Positions 32,671 through 45,019 of a stretch of 64,000 nucleotides of DNA are shown in pieces. The notes under the pieces are model-generated. The model saw only the letters and a program-made list of their open reading frames with translations, did no database searches and was not told the origin of the DNA. This DNA comes from Macrocybe gigantea. Lineage: Eukaryota; Basidiomycota; Agaricomycetes; Agaricales; Callistosporiaceae. The translations under genes and the position numbers were made by a program. Location: positions 175,359-239,358 of the forward strand of contig SJRY01000206.1 of the NCBI GenBank assembly GCA_011319805.1, in the 5' to 3' direction. The first letter of the stretch is position 1. Every line of letters begins with the position of its first letter.

Positions 32671-35520
32671 TCAATTCTTCTTTCGCGATGTCACCGCGCC
32701 TCTCTTTGCACGTCCTCGGCGTCGGCCTCGCACCGCGGGCAATTCGCCGGTGGTCATGTCGGGCATTGGGGATGCGGGGCGCCCTTGCGTATCGGTCGCT
32801 CCGCCGCGTCCGCACGCCCTTTTTGATATGCTGCGTCCGCGAGTACTTGCGGCTGACCTTTTGGCGCCGCGAACACTTGGTGCCGGAGGCGGCACGTCGA
32901 CGGGTTCTTGTTCCTGAGCGGAGAGGTCGCTCATAGGACTCGGGGGCATGTCAGACATGTCGCCTTTCGGTGGCTCGGGTGCCTGCAGCATGTCGTCATC
33001 GAATTGGAGTCGCGGGTCTTCATCCGACGGAGAATTGAGCCAGGGATCAGAGTTGGGATCAAGGTTGGGTGCATGGTGGGGAGTGACGTTGCCTGTTGCT
33101 TCTGTGTAGATAGATTTCAGTCTAGTAAGGAATGATTATTGACACGAACCATTATTAGCTTCAGGGCTCTGCAGAGGCCCTTCTTGCTGAGGTTCGGGTC
33201 CTGTCCCCCTCATGGTATCTCCAGGAAGCAAGTCGTCCTGCACATTGTTGCCCTGGGGCGGAGGGATGTCAGGGCCGTGATGACGACCCCATTGAATACC
33301 TCTTCGCTCCGGGATTGGGATGGGAGAGGGTCGGCACATCGGTTTTTGAGTTCCGGGCCTCGTCTGTCGCAGGGGGAGAGAGTACTCGACGCGTCTGCTG
33401 TACGAGGTCGCGATTGTCGCAAGTCGGCCGCATTCTCGTCTCCAGAGGGATCCTGGAATCGTCGATTGGGCGGCGGATATTTTCTGTGGGACCTTGCCAT
33501 CTGTGCCTTTTCCTGAGCGGTGTGCATTCAACAAGATGGACTCAACGTACCGGGTCCATGCGATTTTGTTGGTGGCGGCTTATCTGAATCGCCAGGCTCC
33601 TCGGCAAAGGAAGATGTCGGTCGTGGTTGTCGTAGCATCGGGAGAGACGCCTGTGATAGTCTTCATCTTCGTCTTCATATTCATTGCGTGGACCGTGGTT
33701 GCCATAGCCTCGATTGCCATGGTCTTCGTCGTCAGCGTCATCTTCGTCTTCATCTTCATCTTCGTCTTCGTTGTGTGGCGGCAGTGGGCTGGAGGTATGC
33801 CGGGACCGACGGGAGCTGCTCGCCGTGCTTGACGACAGCGGTCTGTGTGACCGTTTGTGTGCCGCGGCTTGATTTCCAGCTGTAGAGTATAATTGTCTTG
33901 GACTTCGTGAGATCTGGGTCTTGGACTCACCGCCGATCGGGCCACGCGGCGAGTTTACGAGCTCTTCTTGTTCCTGGAAAGCTAAGAGAAGAGCCAAGGG
34001 GCGCGCCTGCGCCTGCTTGCCGTTGAGCGCGAGTTGTTCCGCGGAGAATACCTGCCTATCGGGTCGTGTAACTCTGTAATAACAAGTCTTATCCAACAAT
34101 GTGATATCATACCTGTTCCACCAGTCCAAGGTGTCTATACACCATTTCCATTGCCTGTTATTGAACAGGCTGAGCACCATTTCGTAAAATCGTGCATTCC
34201 CCCAAGTCGCTTCGTCCAGTCGCCAATCCTCTTGCTCGGAGAGGAGATATCGCACCTAAAAAAAGAACTAGTAGCACTGCGCTGACACGATCAGGAGACT
34301 TACGTGCATTGCTGCATACGCGATGCTCGCTGGCGTCACCTCCTTCATCCTGTGTTTCTTCGCTTGACTTGAACGGGTCCTGGTTCACCCGGGTGCTTCC
34401 TTCGACGCCGAAGATGGCGATGTGAACAAGTGTTTCCAGACCTGCAAGGGGCGGCAGTCCAATCAAAAATCGCGAGACCTGCAGATCACGTACGCGGACC
34501 AGAAGCGGACCTTTGCAAAGGCCATGCCCTATGTTGGCCATGTCGAAATTATCCCCGTTCTCTTCGTACATGAACGCGACAGGGTCCTGCAGATTCAGGA
34601 GGCTTCTGTCGTTGAGGAACCTGAGCATAGTGCTGGGTAATACCCTAATTAGTAGCATTTGAACTTTGAAAAATAAAAAAACTTGCCTCTCTGGATCGGC
34701 ATCGAATTCTTCGAGGCGATCGACCGGGCAAAGCAACCGCGCCAGGACCGGATGATGGAATCCGCAACGGCCCTCCTTTCTGTCGCCTGCGAGAATGGGG
34801 GGTCTATTTGCTGACCCGGAATATCCCTGGCGACGAGGTCAATAAACGCGTCTTTGAGGCTCGACGTATCTTCGCTGCGAGCCTGGCTTGCCGAGTTCTT
34901 CATCTGACGGAGCATGCAGTTAGTGCTAGTTTGGGTATATGCGCATATGATTACCTTGTCTGTCAAGTCCACCAGTCGATGCGGCTGTTCCATCAGTTTG
35001 CCCATGTAATCTTCGAAACCGCTGATTGACGCCCGCATGATCCCGTATATGCGCAACAATTCTTCGCGCTTTGCATCTGGAGCTGGTGATCTGAAAGAGA
35101 TGAGTGTAGAGTAACTGTACCGTCTCATGATCGCGCACGTACGAGGTCTCATCATCCATGTCGGTCAGGAAGCCCGTGTTCCATAGCTCTGAAAAATCAA
35201 TGAACGCGCTCTCGCTGCGCAAAATCCATTTCGCGATGTTATGGAAAGGCGTGTATTCCGTGTTTCTGTGTATAGAATATGTCAGCTTGCGAAAGCCACT
35301 GCTCGGCTGGATCTGAACCTCACCGGGTCCTTTTCTTGGAACCATTCTTAAGCTCGGCGAGTAGACCTGTTTCCGCCTGACTTTGTTGCCCTTCCTGGTC
35401 ACGGTTGCGCTCAGAGTCTCTTTCCGTCGTCGGCTGATCTCCTGCGACGGGTCGCGCGACTTCGGGCTCGACTCTTGGGCTCGCCTGAGCGCCGCGGGGT
35501 TCCTGGAAGTGGCTGGGCAT
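32671..35520 (-). CDS. DUF6698-type protein
   Basis: A lineage-specific family abundant in agaricomycetes, of unknown function and often near transposons. From the start at 35520 (MPSHFQEPRG): a charged N-terminus, NTEYTPFHNIAKWILRSESA, then HPVLARLLCPVDRL, DPVAFMYEENGDNFD, HGLCKGPLLVRV, ARFYEMVLSLFNN and CIDTLDWWNR, the diagnostic blocks of this domain. The last third is low complexity, with a run of Asp/Glu and basic C-terminal text (RGRRRGRAKRG). The reading frame shifts by one base at the C6 run near 34792, within IDPP; otherwise the exons join by normal splice sites. It follows the SPT5-like gene on the same strand with 207 bp between. Confidence 0.7.
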
Positions 35521-35727
35521 CGTGATGGTTCGAAGGAAATTGTGGGGAATTGGAAAAGCGTCTGGCACCAAAGTTGCATTCTGCGAAGCATGTCAGCTGA
35601 TAAGAAGCCTGCTGTCATCTGACTGTTGATGGGACTCCCTAAGCACGCCGCCTCTCTTAGCATGGAATATATTAGTCGACGTCTATTCTATGGTTGTGTA
35701 TATCCAAGATCGATTGTACACTTATAA

Positions 35728-38237
35728 TCATTTAGCGCAGGTCCTTCGAGCTTCAGTACGCAAATCCGTAACCAGACGATCGTTTTGGTCTTTTTGCTCT
35801 TTTGTTTCCCAACCCTGGCACATGTCGTCGGTCGTCAACTCGATGAATTCCCCCGAAAGACTTTCTACCCTGTTCTCATCTCGATTCATGACGGCGCATC
35901 GGATGATCGCCTTGCCGTCCTCGTAGCGATGATGGATACGGCATACGTACTTGCCGCAGTGCTCACCTCTTATCACTACCAGCAGACTGTTGTCGCGAGT
36001 CGGGTGAGGGTGCTTGACGGTCACCCATTCTGGCTCAAGGTGCTCCAAGGTCCGATAGAACTGGTGTCGCAACACCGGTCTCTGTTGACCGGACATGATC
36101 GACACCGTCAAGATCTTGCGGCTGTATCCACCGCCGTTTACTGTGGCTCGGATCGTTCAGCCCACAAGACGGGGATCCAGGAGCAGATGGTCGTTTGAAG
36201 CAGAGACGCGAGGATGCGGGTTCATCACGAGGAGATGCCAGAGCGAACGGTGTCCAGGAGGATGGGTTCCAAGCCGGCGTCGCCAAGCCAAAGTCGGGCA
36301 TGGGCGTTTGCCCTCCGATATTTGGAGTGCCTGCGGAGACGGCGGGAACAAGGCATGAACTCGATGGCTCGGGTTCTGAAATGTGATTGCGGGGGAAGAA
36401 TCGAGGGTTTTTGTGAGGAGCGCAGGCAAATAACTTCATATGGTGTCTATTGAAAGCAAATCAAAGGAGATGTGCCACACAGTGCATCAAATACTTACAA
36501 GGCATCCACAACGTCATCATAATCAAAAGTCAAGGATTGGTAGGGCGCAGCTGCACTGTACTGTAAGAATTGAACGATGAGTTTGATGCCGCTTTGCGAA
36601 GCCTCATCGCAAAGAACGTCCTTGATCACCGCATGGTAGCCCTTCATCGCGTGCTTCTTCGCGATGACGACGATCCGGCCCTTCCACGGAATATAATCTC
36701 GGGCGATCTCTGCAGTCTCTGGCTCCGTCGGCGTCGCCAAAGAATGCTCCGATGGTACAATCTTGAGCCAGTTGACATGGACTTGAAATGTCTGGGCATG
36801 GTGTTAGACAAGGCGATATGCTGTGAAATCTGTACACTGACCTCAAATGCTGCTCCAGAAACACCTTTGCGAGATCATTGGGCTGCTCGACGAGGTCGGC
36901 GCTGGTCTCAACCACACCCGTTACCCAAGCCTTTTGTCCTTGTCTCGGCCCACCGGTCACTTGGACGAAATCTCCGGGTACAATGACCTTTCGCAGCTCG
37001 CGCCACGGAACACTGATTAAGCCTTCGTCTTCAGACAAATTGACCTCGACGCCATTTTGGGAAAGGGAGCGGATGATGCCCTGCTTCTCGGATGAGGTTA
37101 CGTAGACCTTCTCCTGCTCTTCGAACTTCCATTCCATGGGGCATATGAATCCAGCAGCTTGGATAGCTGGATGCTTGCTCATTTGAAATGTCGTGAAAGT
37201 CTCCGTTGACAAGAAGACACCGCTTCGAGAGACCGAGTGAAGGTCGAACGGCTTCTTCAGCAGGCCGTGCTTAAACATCATTCGCCCAAACTTGAATGTA
37301 TGCTCGTCTATGCGTCGGTTGAACGCGAAAGTCCCTCGGGATCGTCAGCGGGTCGAAAAAGTCGAGCAAGAGGGGGGACTGTCGACCTCTTCCGCTTTTT
37401 CGACGAAGGGATGGCGTGAAAGTCAAGGCGGGGGATCAACAATATGCTGACCCCAACCCAGTGTTCAAACTTGCAGATCAACCCCATGTCGCCCTTGTAC
37501 GGCCCTTTTAGAATTCGCACCCAAGACCCCACCGAAGGTATATCGCTAGGCTCCACAACCGTTAGCGTCTGCTGCCAGTCCTTCACATCGATCCGGGTCT
37601 GTGGAATGTCTTGGTCACCGCGGCGAATCCCCGGAGTGATTTTAAGCAGATTGACCAGCACCTGGTTCATCGTTGCTTCCAAGTAGATCCAACCGCGGAG
37701 GTAGGCACGACAAAAGGCCGAACGCAACTCGTGCTCGGGCTGAGCGGCCTTCATCAGCAACATCAACGCCTCCTCCTCGATCCCGACCTATTAAAGTCCT
37801 TAGCAGTGACTGAAGATGGTTGAAAAGTTACTCACGCGGCAGGGAACTCGCCACAGGGGGTAGTCACCATCAAGGACCATACTTTCCAAGGGCAGATCGA
37901 TGACCGTCTCTCCATCATGGGGTTGAGACCTCGACGAGTCCTGACGTCGGCGCGCACGCTGGAGAATCTCGATAGGAAGGTGTCAAGGTCGTCGCCACTG
38001 CCGTCGTCGATGCCAATAGAATCCTGAGTCGTCGCAGAGCCAGTCTGCGGACCCTCTTCAGTTTGTTCGTTATCATCAATAAAGTCATCTGAGGAATGGT
38101 TAGATAGGTAACCGGTGTCGCATTCAGGCATTGATCGTACCAAGTAAGTCATCCTGCTCCTCCTCGCTGCTCTGGTCGTCCACCTCCGCCTCGATATCGA
38201 TGAACCGTCGAGCCGCCTCTGAAACCTGTCGGGGCAT
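35728..38237 (-). CDS. SPT5-like protein with NGN and KOW domains
   Basis: A paralogue of transcription elongation factor SPT5. The N-terminus (MPRQVSEAARRFIDIEAEV) is followed by an acidic segment, DDFIDDNEQ. An NGN-like domain follows: YPLWRVPCR, then CRAYLRGWIYLEATMNQVLV. A KOW motif is GSWVRILKGPYKGDMGLI; further KOW-like blocks are GDFVQVTGGPRQGQKAWV and WKGRIVVIAKKHAMKGYHAV. A region similar to the CTR (MPDFGLATPAWNPSSWTPF) and a final domain (RGEHCGKYVCRIHHRYEDGK) precede the stop. One single-base frame break lies near 37920. As it sits in a transposon-rich block it is unlikely to be the essential SPT5; a captured or selfish duplicate is more likely. Confidence 0.75.
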
Positions 38238-38474
38238 GGCATTTAGGTTTCGGGTCGAGGAGGCTGAGAACGATGATCAGCACTTATTCGATGACGTTTG
38301 TGTAGACAGCCATGGTGAGCCTCTAGCATTTCATAATGACAAGTTTCTTTTTTTTTTTTTTTGGCCTTAACGTCGTTGTGTTCACCCATTCATTTTATTG
38401 TTCTAGTCTACTATATATTCTACTGACTACACAAAAATCTAGGGACTTACCGAGAGGGGCCGACCAGCAGCAAG

Positions 38475-38682
38475 GTCGATGGTAGTGGTAACGGGGCAGG
38501 AGCAAAAGCGTGGGAATGCGGACTTGTGCGAATTGATCACCCCATGGGAAGTTGAAACCTCGGGTAACCGGCCGGTTACCGGTTACCGGTTACCCGAGGT
38601 TTCAACTTCCCATGGGGTGATCAATTCGCACAAGTCCGCATTCCCACGCTTTTGCTCCTGCCCCATTACCACTACCATCGAC
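38475..38682. repeat. 208-bp near-perfect palindrome (97-bp arms, 14-bp loop)
   Basis: Left arm 38475-38571 is the reverse complement of right arm 38586-38682, with one mismatch (38492 against 38665). The centre contains GGTTACC repeats. It lies between the minus-strand SPT5-like gene and the plus-strand Plavaka gene, about where two head-to-head elements would meet. It could be a fold-back transposon, a pair of terminal inverted repeats, or a source of hairpin RNA. Confidence 0.9.
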
Positions 38683-38872
38683 GACGTTGGCCTCCGTAGT
38701 AGACGTACATAGTCCATAGATACATCGTAGACTATAGATACAGTTGTAGAATAAAATCAATTTGAAAGAATATATCAAACGGATACGTGGAGGAGGGAAA
38801 CAAAAGAAAAAAACACAAGTCTGTACTGTAATGAATTATTAGTGTAGGATACGCTATTGACAGGGACTTATA

Positions 38873-39316
38873 GTGAGCAATACCGCGAGCGCCAATACGA
38901 TATCCGACATGGAAACCCTGTTGGCGACTGTTCAGGAATTGGATGAGGAGACGTTGATACGCAGTGGGAACAGAGTTATCTTGGCCATGCAACGACGCCT
39001 CAACGAATTGATGTACGTCCCTCGCCACCATGTTTCTCTCACTGAAGAGCGTGTTAGGGTCGTTAATGACATTTTAAATGACGAAATTCACAATCGCCTG
39101 CCGTCCGCGACAAAGTCCTTGCCCGATCCTCCCATCGTAATTCCTGACGACGTACAAGTACCTGAATTTCCATTCTCAAGATTGTCACTCATGGGGGTCG
39201 TCGATTGGTGTGTCGGGTACCTCCAAGAGATTGATCCCACCCATTGCCTGGTCCCTCAAGTTTCCTGCCGAGTTCTGTGCTGCCAATTGCTTTCGCTGTT
39301 GTTGTGCTGTCGCTGA
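38873..39316 (+). CDS. hypothetical protein, 147 residues
   Basis: An open frame without recognised domains between the palindrome and the Plavaka gene. The first two thirds look protein-like (MQRRLNELMYVPRHHVSL, PPIVIPDDVQVPEFPFSRL), but the end is Cys/Leu-rich and may read into an intron or be out of frame. The same strand and closeness suggest it may be cargo or the 5' part of the neighbouring element. Confidence 0.4.
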   Translation: MSNTASANTISDMETLLATVQELDEETLIRSGNRVILAMQRRLNELMYVPRHHVSLTEERVRVVNDILNDEIHNRLPSATKSLPDPPIVIPDDVQVPEFPFSRLSLMGVVDWCVGYLQEIDPTHCLVPQVSCRVLCCQLLSLLLCCR

Positions 39317-42300
39317 ATCAATGTACTATTTGCTTGTAATCAAGGCCCAATAATTGACGATCCCTCCTCCGCGACGAGACTCTGATGCTATCTACGATGT
39401 AATTAGCCTGCCTACATAGCAATAATACCGATTTATCTGCATCCAGGCCTGGGGCCCGCCCCAGGCCTGAGGTCCCACGTGATTCTACGATGACAGCTTC
39501 GATGCCTTCTCGCTGTATGCGCTGCCTTCGTTGACCTATCCCCCATCGGAATGCGCTGGTGGATCCCTGTCCTGCTCATGGTGGCTTTCGTCTGTCAGTC
39601 GTGCCGTTTAGAATGCAAGAGCAGTCAGGGTTTATCCCTTCATCGCAAAAAATGCAAGCTCGCAAGAAGTGAGGCGGCCGCCTTGGTTATTGAAAGAGCC
39701 AAGCACGTCAAAGAGAAAAGGGAGGAAAGGAAGGAAAAACTGTTGAGGATACATCAACCGTCTCCACCAGTGGAACCATCGGTACGTGATCATTAAAGTA
39801 AACATCGTGCCAGCTAACTAGAGGACAGGTCGCAGAAGTGCCAGACTTGGTCGAAAACATGGAGGTCGACGAAGAACCCGAACCCCAGCCCGCATGCGTC
39901 GAAGAAGGATTCGTGCCTCCTCCTACCAGGTCCGGTAGGAAGCGAACCTTTCCTCGCCGGTATCATGATTTCATGCCTCACCGTGTACACCTGCCGCACA
40001 TGCCTCCTCCACCGAGACCGAAGGAGCCCGAACCCATCGAGGAGGAAGAAGACACTTCACCTCCATCACCATCCCCCCCTCCTCCGAATCTGATCGAATT
40101 TCAGACAGAGCCCAATGAATTTGGCGTCTATCGAGTCTATACCACGTATCCATCCGGTGATCCCGAAGCTGACCAACAGCTAAACGACCTCTACGATGTC
40201 CCCCGTCCCTCTATTAGCCAGCCCGATACTGTCCACTCAAAGTGGGTCGTGCCCTTCTTGATCACACGCCGGTGGGCTGAAGACATCTTTGCTCCCTTTC
40301 GCAACGCGTCGGTCTTTCGGTTTATTCGTTGGTTCTGTACTGGATCGGGGCAAAAATCGATTGAAGAAGCGGATCGACTGGTTCGCGACGTCATCCTGGC
40401 GCCCGACTTTGAGGTGGCTGGTTTCGCCTCCAATTTCAGCACGAAACACGAACTGGATTGCATGGACAAATTCATGGACGATCCTTCGCTTTATCAAGGA
40501 AGTCCATTCAAGAAATTGTCGGTCAAGGTTCGTTTGCCCGTCGAAGGTTCGAAAAATGCCAGCGAAGACGAAGCCCCAACTTTCGAAGTCCATGGAGTCT
40601 GGCATCAGAGCCTGACGGGTGTCATCAAATCCGCATTTGAATCACCAGCAGCCAAGACATTTCATTACATGCCCTTCAAGGAATTTTGGAAGTCATCGCC
40701 TGAAAACCCGCCCGAGCGAATACTCAGTGAAGTCTACAACTCGGACGCTTTCATCGCTGAGCACGAGAAGATACAGACGCAACCATGCGAACCTGGCTGT
40801 ACTTTAGAGACAGCCATGGCCGCGATCATGCTCTGGTCCGATTCGACTCATCTCACCAACTTTGGTACCGCGTCGCTCTGGCCCATCTATGCGTTATTCG
40901 GCAATCAGTCAAAGTACAGTCGTTCAAAGCCTACGACTTTCTCCGTCGAACATGTCGCATATATCCCTCAGGTAAGATCTCCTGATTGAATGTGATCGGT
41001 CTTGTTAAATTTGTTCTATTGCAGCTACCAGATACTGTTCAAGACATATACATGAAGCTCGGGAAGCAAGCTGCGGCATCAGCTGCAACCCTTGCCCACC
41101 TTCGCCGTGAACTCATGCATGCCGTATGGGAGCTACTGCTCGACGAGGACTTCATGCATGCCTACATGCATGGAATCGTCGTCAAGTGTGCCGACGGCAT
41201 TACAAGGCGGTTGTTCCCCAGATTCTTCACCTACTCGGCCGATTATAAAGAAAAGTAAGTATATTCAAAAGTCCTGTGCAAACAGTCATTGACACGACAT
41301 CAGAGTTCTTTTGGCCACCATCCGGTCGATGGCGGCCTGCCCCTGCCCTCGCTGCTTCATCCCAAAGAAGAATATCCCATTGATGGGGACCAAACTGGAT
41401 GCACGTCGCTGCGAGAAGATCAGAGTCGACGACGAGCATCGCCGAGGTGCAATAGATACCGCGCGTCGATTTATATACCAATTGGGACGGTTGGTCAGTT
41501 CGACGTGGGTCGAAGACGTGCTCCAGCCCAAGTCTTGGGTTCCTACCAGAGTGAGCTCCTAAGCTATCGCCTGTGTGTCTGAGGAACTGAATTCGTTGTA
41601 GAACGCATTCTCTGCACGCCTCACCGACCACGGAGTCAACTTTTATTCCATGTTTCAGCCCAACTTCCTCCACGAATTCGAACTGGGTGTTTGGCGTTCA
41701 ACATTCACCCATCTGCTACGTATCCTGTATGCTGAAGGGGGGATTGCATACAGAAATTGAATCGACGGCAAGTCTCATTTCGGTTTAAAGTTAATGCCAG
41801 ACTGACGTTTGAACTTGAACAGGTATCGAGCCATACCAACATTTGATCGCGATGTCATTCGACGTTTCAGCAACAACATTTCGGGTTTAAAAAAGCTGGC
41901 AGCCCGCGATTATGAGGATATGTTGCAGGTAAGTTGGATGGTCTATAATTGTTTCGGGGCAGAGCTGACTCTCAGCAGTGCGCAATGCCTGTATTGGAGG
42001 ATTTACTACCCGAACCGCACAATTCAATGGTCCTGGATCTGGTGTTCACACTGTCGACATGGCACGCCATTGCGAAATTGCGGCTTCATACCGAAAGAAC
42101 GCTCGGCTTCCTTGAGGCGACAACAACGGCCGTGGGGCATATCATCTGAAAATTCAAGAGGACCACCTGTGAATGCTATGAGACACGAGAACTTCCTAAA
42201 GAGGAGGCAGTGCGAGGACGTCGCACAGCCGCACGGGTGGAGGCAAGCGGTGGCACTCAATCTAACCGCGGTCGCAAAACGGGCAAGGTCAACCGCAAGC

Positions 42301-42875
42301 GATTCAACCTGACGACGTACATGTTTCACGCGTTGGGCGACTATGTCAAAGCCATCAAATTGTTTGGAACGACAGAAAATTATTCGACGCAAGTGGTACG
42401 TTCAGTGTTGTTTTGTGATACATCTACCTACAACTCATTCTTGATACAAGGGCGAACTGGAACATCGTCGAGTCAAACGGTATTTCGCCCGCACAAGCAA
42501 GAACAATGGTTTCGAAGGGCAAATCTCGAGACAACTGCAGCGCGCACGATTTCTGGAGGATATGTGGCAGCGACGATACAATCACCAGATGGCAAATGCC
42601 CGCGGAGAGGCGGCTGTCGACGATTATGCCACCGCCGCGTTGCCTTTCACGGTCTCCGAGGCCCTGCCGCCCACTCCTCCAGATCAACATTACCACATGT
42701 CAGAGTCGAAGAACTACGTGTCCATATTTTCATGGCTACAAGAGAATAAGGATGATCCCGCACTGGTGGTAAGTGTCACTCGGCATATCATTCGCAAGAC
42801 TTGCTAATAATAGTCCACACCAGGACTTCCTGCCACGGTTGAAAGACCACTTGCTCGCTCGTTTGCAAGGCTCTT

Positions 42876-43195
42876 TGTTACAGACGCCGCCCAAAGGACT
42901 ATTCATTTTCTTATCTTATCTTTCCCACATCCCTTATCTCCCCCATCATGCTGCGCAGCGCGCAGCCATCGAGTCATCTCACTTCCCTAGTCATCCTGAG
43001 TCATCTCCTTCCAGTCTTACTCATCCGCAGTCCACAGCATTGCGCAGCCCATGGTCCGTGCTCGAGTACTGTAGTGTATATAAGGACTCCCAGATGTACC
43101 AGTAACGCTAGGCTTAATATTCCTTTTGCCATCATCTCAAGACCACTCTCGCACTTAGTCTGCCCGAGTCCTTCTGAGATTCGTCTAGCCTAACA
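42876..43195 (+). repeat. 5' LTR
   Basis: Begins TGTTACAG and ends CCTAACA. A TATA box (TATATAA, 43077-43083) lies 27-33 bp ahead of AGGCTTAATAT (43110-43120), which is complementary to the primer site and therefore likely marks the transcript start. Confidence 0.95.
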
Positions 43196-43197
43196 AG

Positions 43198-43208
43198 ATA
43201 TTAAGCCT
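43198..43208 (+). other. self-priming primer-binding site (11 nt)
   Basis: ATATTAAGCCT, starting 2 bases after the 5' LTR, is the exact reverse complement of AGGCTTAATAT at 43110-43120, the inferred 5' end of the element RNA. Tf1/sushi-type elements prime reverse transcription with the first 11 nt of their own RNA in this way. Confidence 0.8.
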
Positions 43209-44164
43209 CGTCGAGACTCGCTCAGACTCACACACACACCACGTCACGCTTTATCAAAGACTTGATCAACATTCGACGACAAGCGGTCGCCGACCCAGCG
43301 AGCACTAGCACGAGCGACGAGAGCACTTGGCTCAGAGAAGTAGACCAGACATTGCAGTCCACGCCATTCACAGAGACAGTCCACGCCATCCGCAGAGACA
43401 CTAGCAATCCAAACAAACGAAAGAGAGAGCGCACGCCTACACCAAGTAGCGACGACGAAGAACAGGCATTTCTGAGAGAGTTTGCCTTCACCACCACAGA
43501 CGAGCCCACTGAGATCCTCAGCGAAGGAGCAGCACAACTCATTGCAGAACTCTTCCTAGAAGGAGAATACGGGATAAGCCTAGAAGAGCTGTGGTCAGAC
43601 CAGAATCTTCTTGCCGAAGAAGAGGACGAACCCATCCGCAAGAAAACGAGAGAAGAACGAACACAAGCCCGAGATTTTAGGCGACAACAGATTGAGAACT
43701 ATAATCGCCGAACACAGGAGGAAGACATACTGATACAGAGAGGGCACGACGCACAGAGCGTACGACAGAACCAACGAGAACGACACCAGAGTCAAGGACA
43801 CACAGGAACGAAACCACCGAATCCCTTCAGAGGACCAATCCGCCGAAGCACTGCATAAGGAGAGAATCGCACCACCGTGGCGAAAGTAAGCAACAGCGAC
43901 TGGGACGAATACTATCGGTGGAGGGAGCGAAAAGGACTACCAAAGACAACCGGACCAACCGCCGCAGAGTGGGCCGATTTTGAACAAGCTTGTAGAATCG
44001 CAGGAGTCGACCTAGACTACTGGAAAGAACAGAGAGAGGAGCGAAGACAGAAACAGCTCCAAGAACAGCAAGCCCAAGTACAAGCACAGCAGACCCAAGA
44101 ACAACAGATCCAGGAACAGGAAGACCAAGACCAAGAGAACGACAAGAAAACCCCCAAAGGATGA
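43205..44164 (+). CDS. ATG-less leader ORF of the chromovirus
   Basis: One frame is open for 320 codons from 43205, interrupted only by TAA at 43856-43858, and ends with the TGA that overlaps the gag start (ATGA, 44161-44164). There is no ATG in any frame between the inferred transcript start and 44161. The translation is hydrophilic and charged (KKTREERTQARDFRRQQI; then WADFEQACRIAGVDLDYW and a Gln-rich coiled stretch). It could be made from a near-cognate codon or not be translated at all. Confidence 0.45.
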
Positions 44165-44874
44165 CGACAGAATACAAGGGAATCATCGCCGACCCGAAAT
44201 CCTTTACAGGAGATCGAACGTCCTTCGATATTTGGTGGAGAAAGATGAAACTCTACATAACCGCACATGGAGACCTCACGGATACACAGAAGATTGGAGC
44301 GGTCCTGTCTAGAATGACCGACGGACCCGGAGCCCATTGGGCATCAAAGAAGATCGACACCACTACAAACCAAAGCACATGGGCCGACTTCATAACCGAG
44401 ATAGAGACACGATTCAGCAATGTCATGTCGCCATCACAAGCAGGAAGCAAACTATTCAACATCAGACAGGGAAACCGACCCATCGACGAATTTCTGGATG
44501 AATTCGTAGACCTCGCAGGGAAAGCAGGAATGACAGGAACAGCCCCTCGTTTCCTACTCGAGAAGAGCTTAAACCGAAGGACAGCAGAAGCCGTACACTC
44601 AATCTCCACACTTCCAACAGATGGAGATGAATATATCAAGACAGTTCGAGCGATTGGACGAAACATCGATGAACACAGAAATGTGATGAGAGGAGAATTC
44701 ACAAGCAATCAGCGCAAGGCGGAAATCCAAGCCGAGGAGCAGGACAGGCCATGGAAGTCGACAAAGTACGAAGCAACAACTGCTTCAACTGCAATAAACC
44801 AGGACACATCTCACGAAACTGCCCGGAACCACGAAAAGGAGCAGCAAATGTCACATGTTTCAACTGTGGCTTAA
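44161..44874 (+). CDS. gag: Gag (capsid region)
   Basis: Starts at the first ATG of the element transcript. It matches the retrotransposon gag fold: [76 protein letters not shown]. After codon 195 the frame is lost by one base and the zinc-knuckle part continues in the next frame at 44751. Confidence 0.85.
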   Translation: MTTEYKGIIADPKSFTGDRTSFDIWWRKMKLYITAHGDLTDTQKIGAVLSRMTDGPGAHWASKKIDTTTNQSTWADFITEIETRFSNVMSPSQAGSKLFNIRQGNRPIDEFLDEFVDLAGKAGMTGTAPRFLLEKSLNRRTAEAVHSISTLPTDGDEYIKTVRAIGRNIDEHRNVMRGEFTSNQRKAEIQAEEQDRPWKSTKYEATTASTAINQDTSHETARNHEKEQQMSHVSTVA

Positions 44875-45017
44875 AGGGACACTATGCACGAAACTGCAAG
44901 AAGAAGAAGAAAGGAAAATCCCGGGTCAGAGAAGTGAAAGAAGAAGAAGGAGAGGACGAAGAAGACAAGGATGAAGAAAGCTCTGACAAAGAGGGTTTTG
45001 CCGAAGGGTCCGACTAG
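44751..45017 (+). CDS. Gag nucleocapsid: two CCHC zinc knuckles
   Basis: Contains [14 protein letters not shown] and [14 protein letters not shown] (both C-x2-C-x4-H-x4-C), then a Lys-rich run and an acidic tail. It is in the frame one below that of the capsid ORF, so gag is split by a single-base shift near 44745. Confidence 0.85.
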   Translation: MEVDKVRSNNCFNCNKPGHISRNCPEPRKGAANVTCFNCGLKGHYARNCKKKKKGKSRVREVKEEEGEDEEDKDEESSDKEGFAEGSD

Positions 45018-45019
45018 GA

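Noticed and set aside
33520..33885. Plus-strand frames rich in Val/Phe or His/Arg over the Asp/Glu run
   Set aside because: These are antisense readings of the acidic low-complexity part of the DUF6698 gene.
38479..38712. Open frame through the palindrome
   Set aside because: An open frame over an inverted repeat with no coding signal; explained by the palindrome.
42773..43193. Open frames in both LTRs as genes
   Set aside because: Identical at 49064-49385; they are non-coding LTR sequence.
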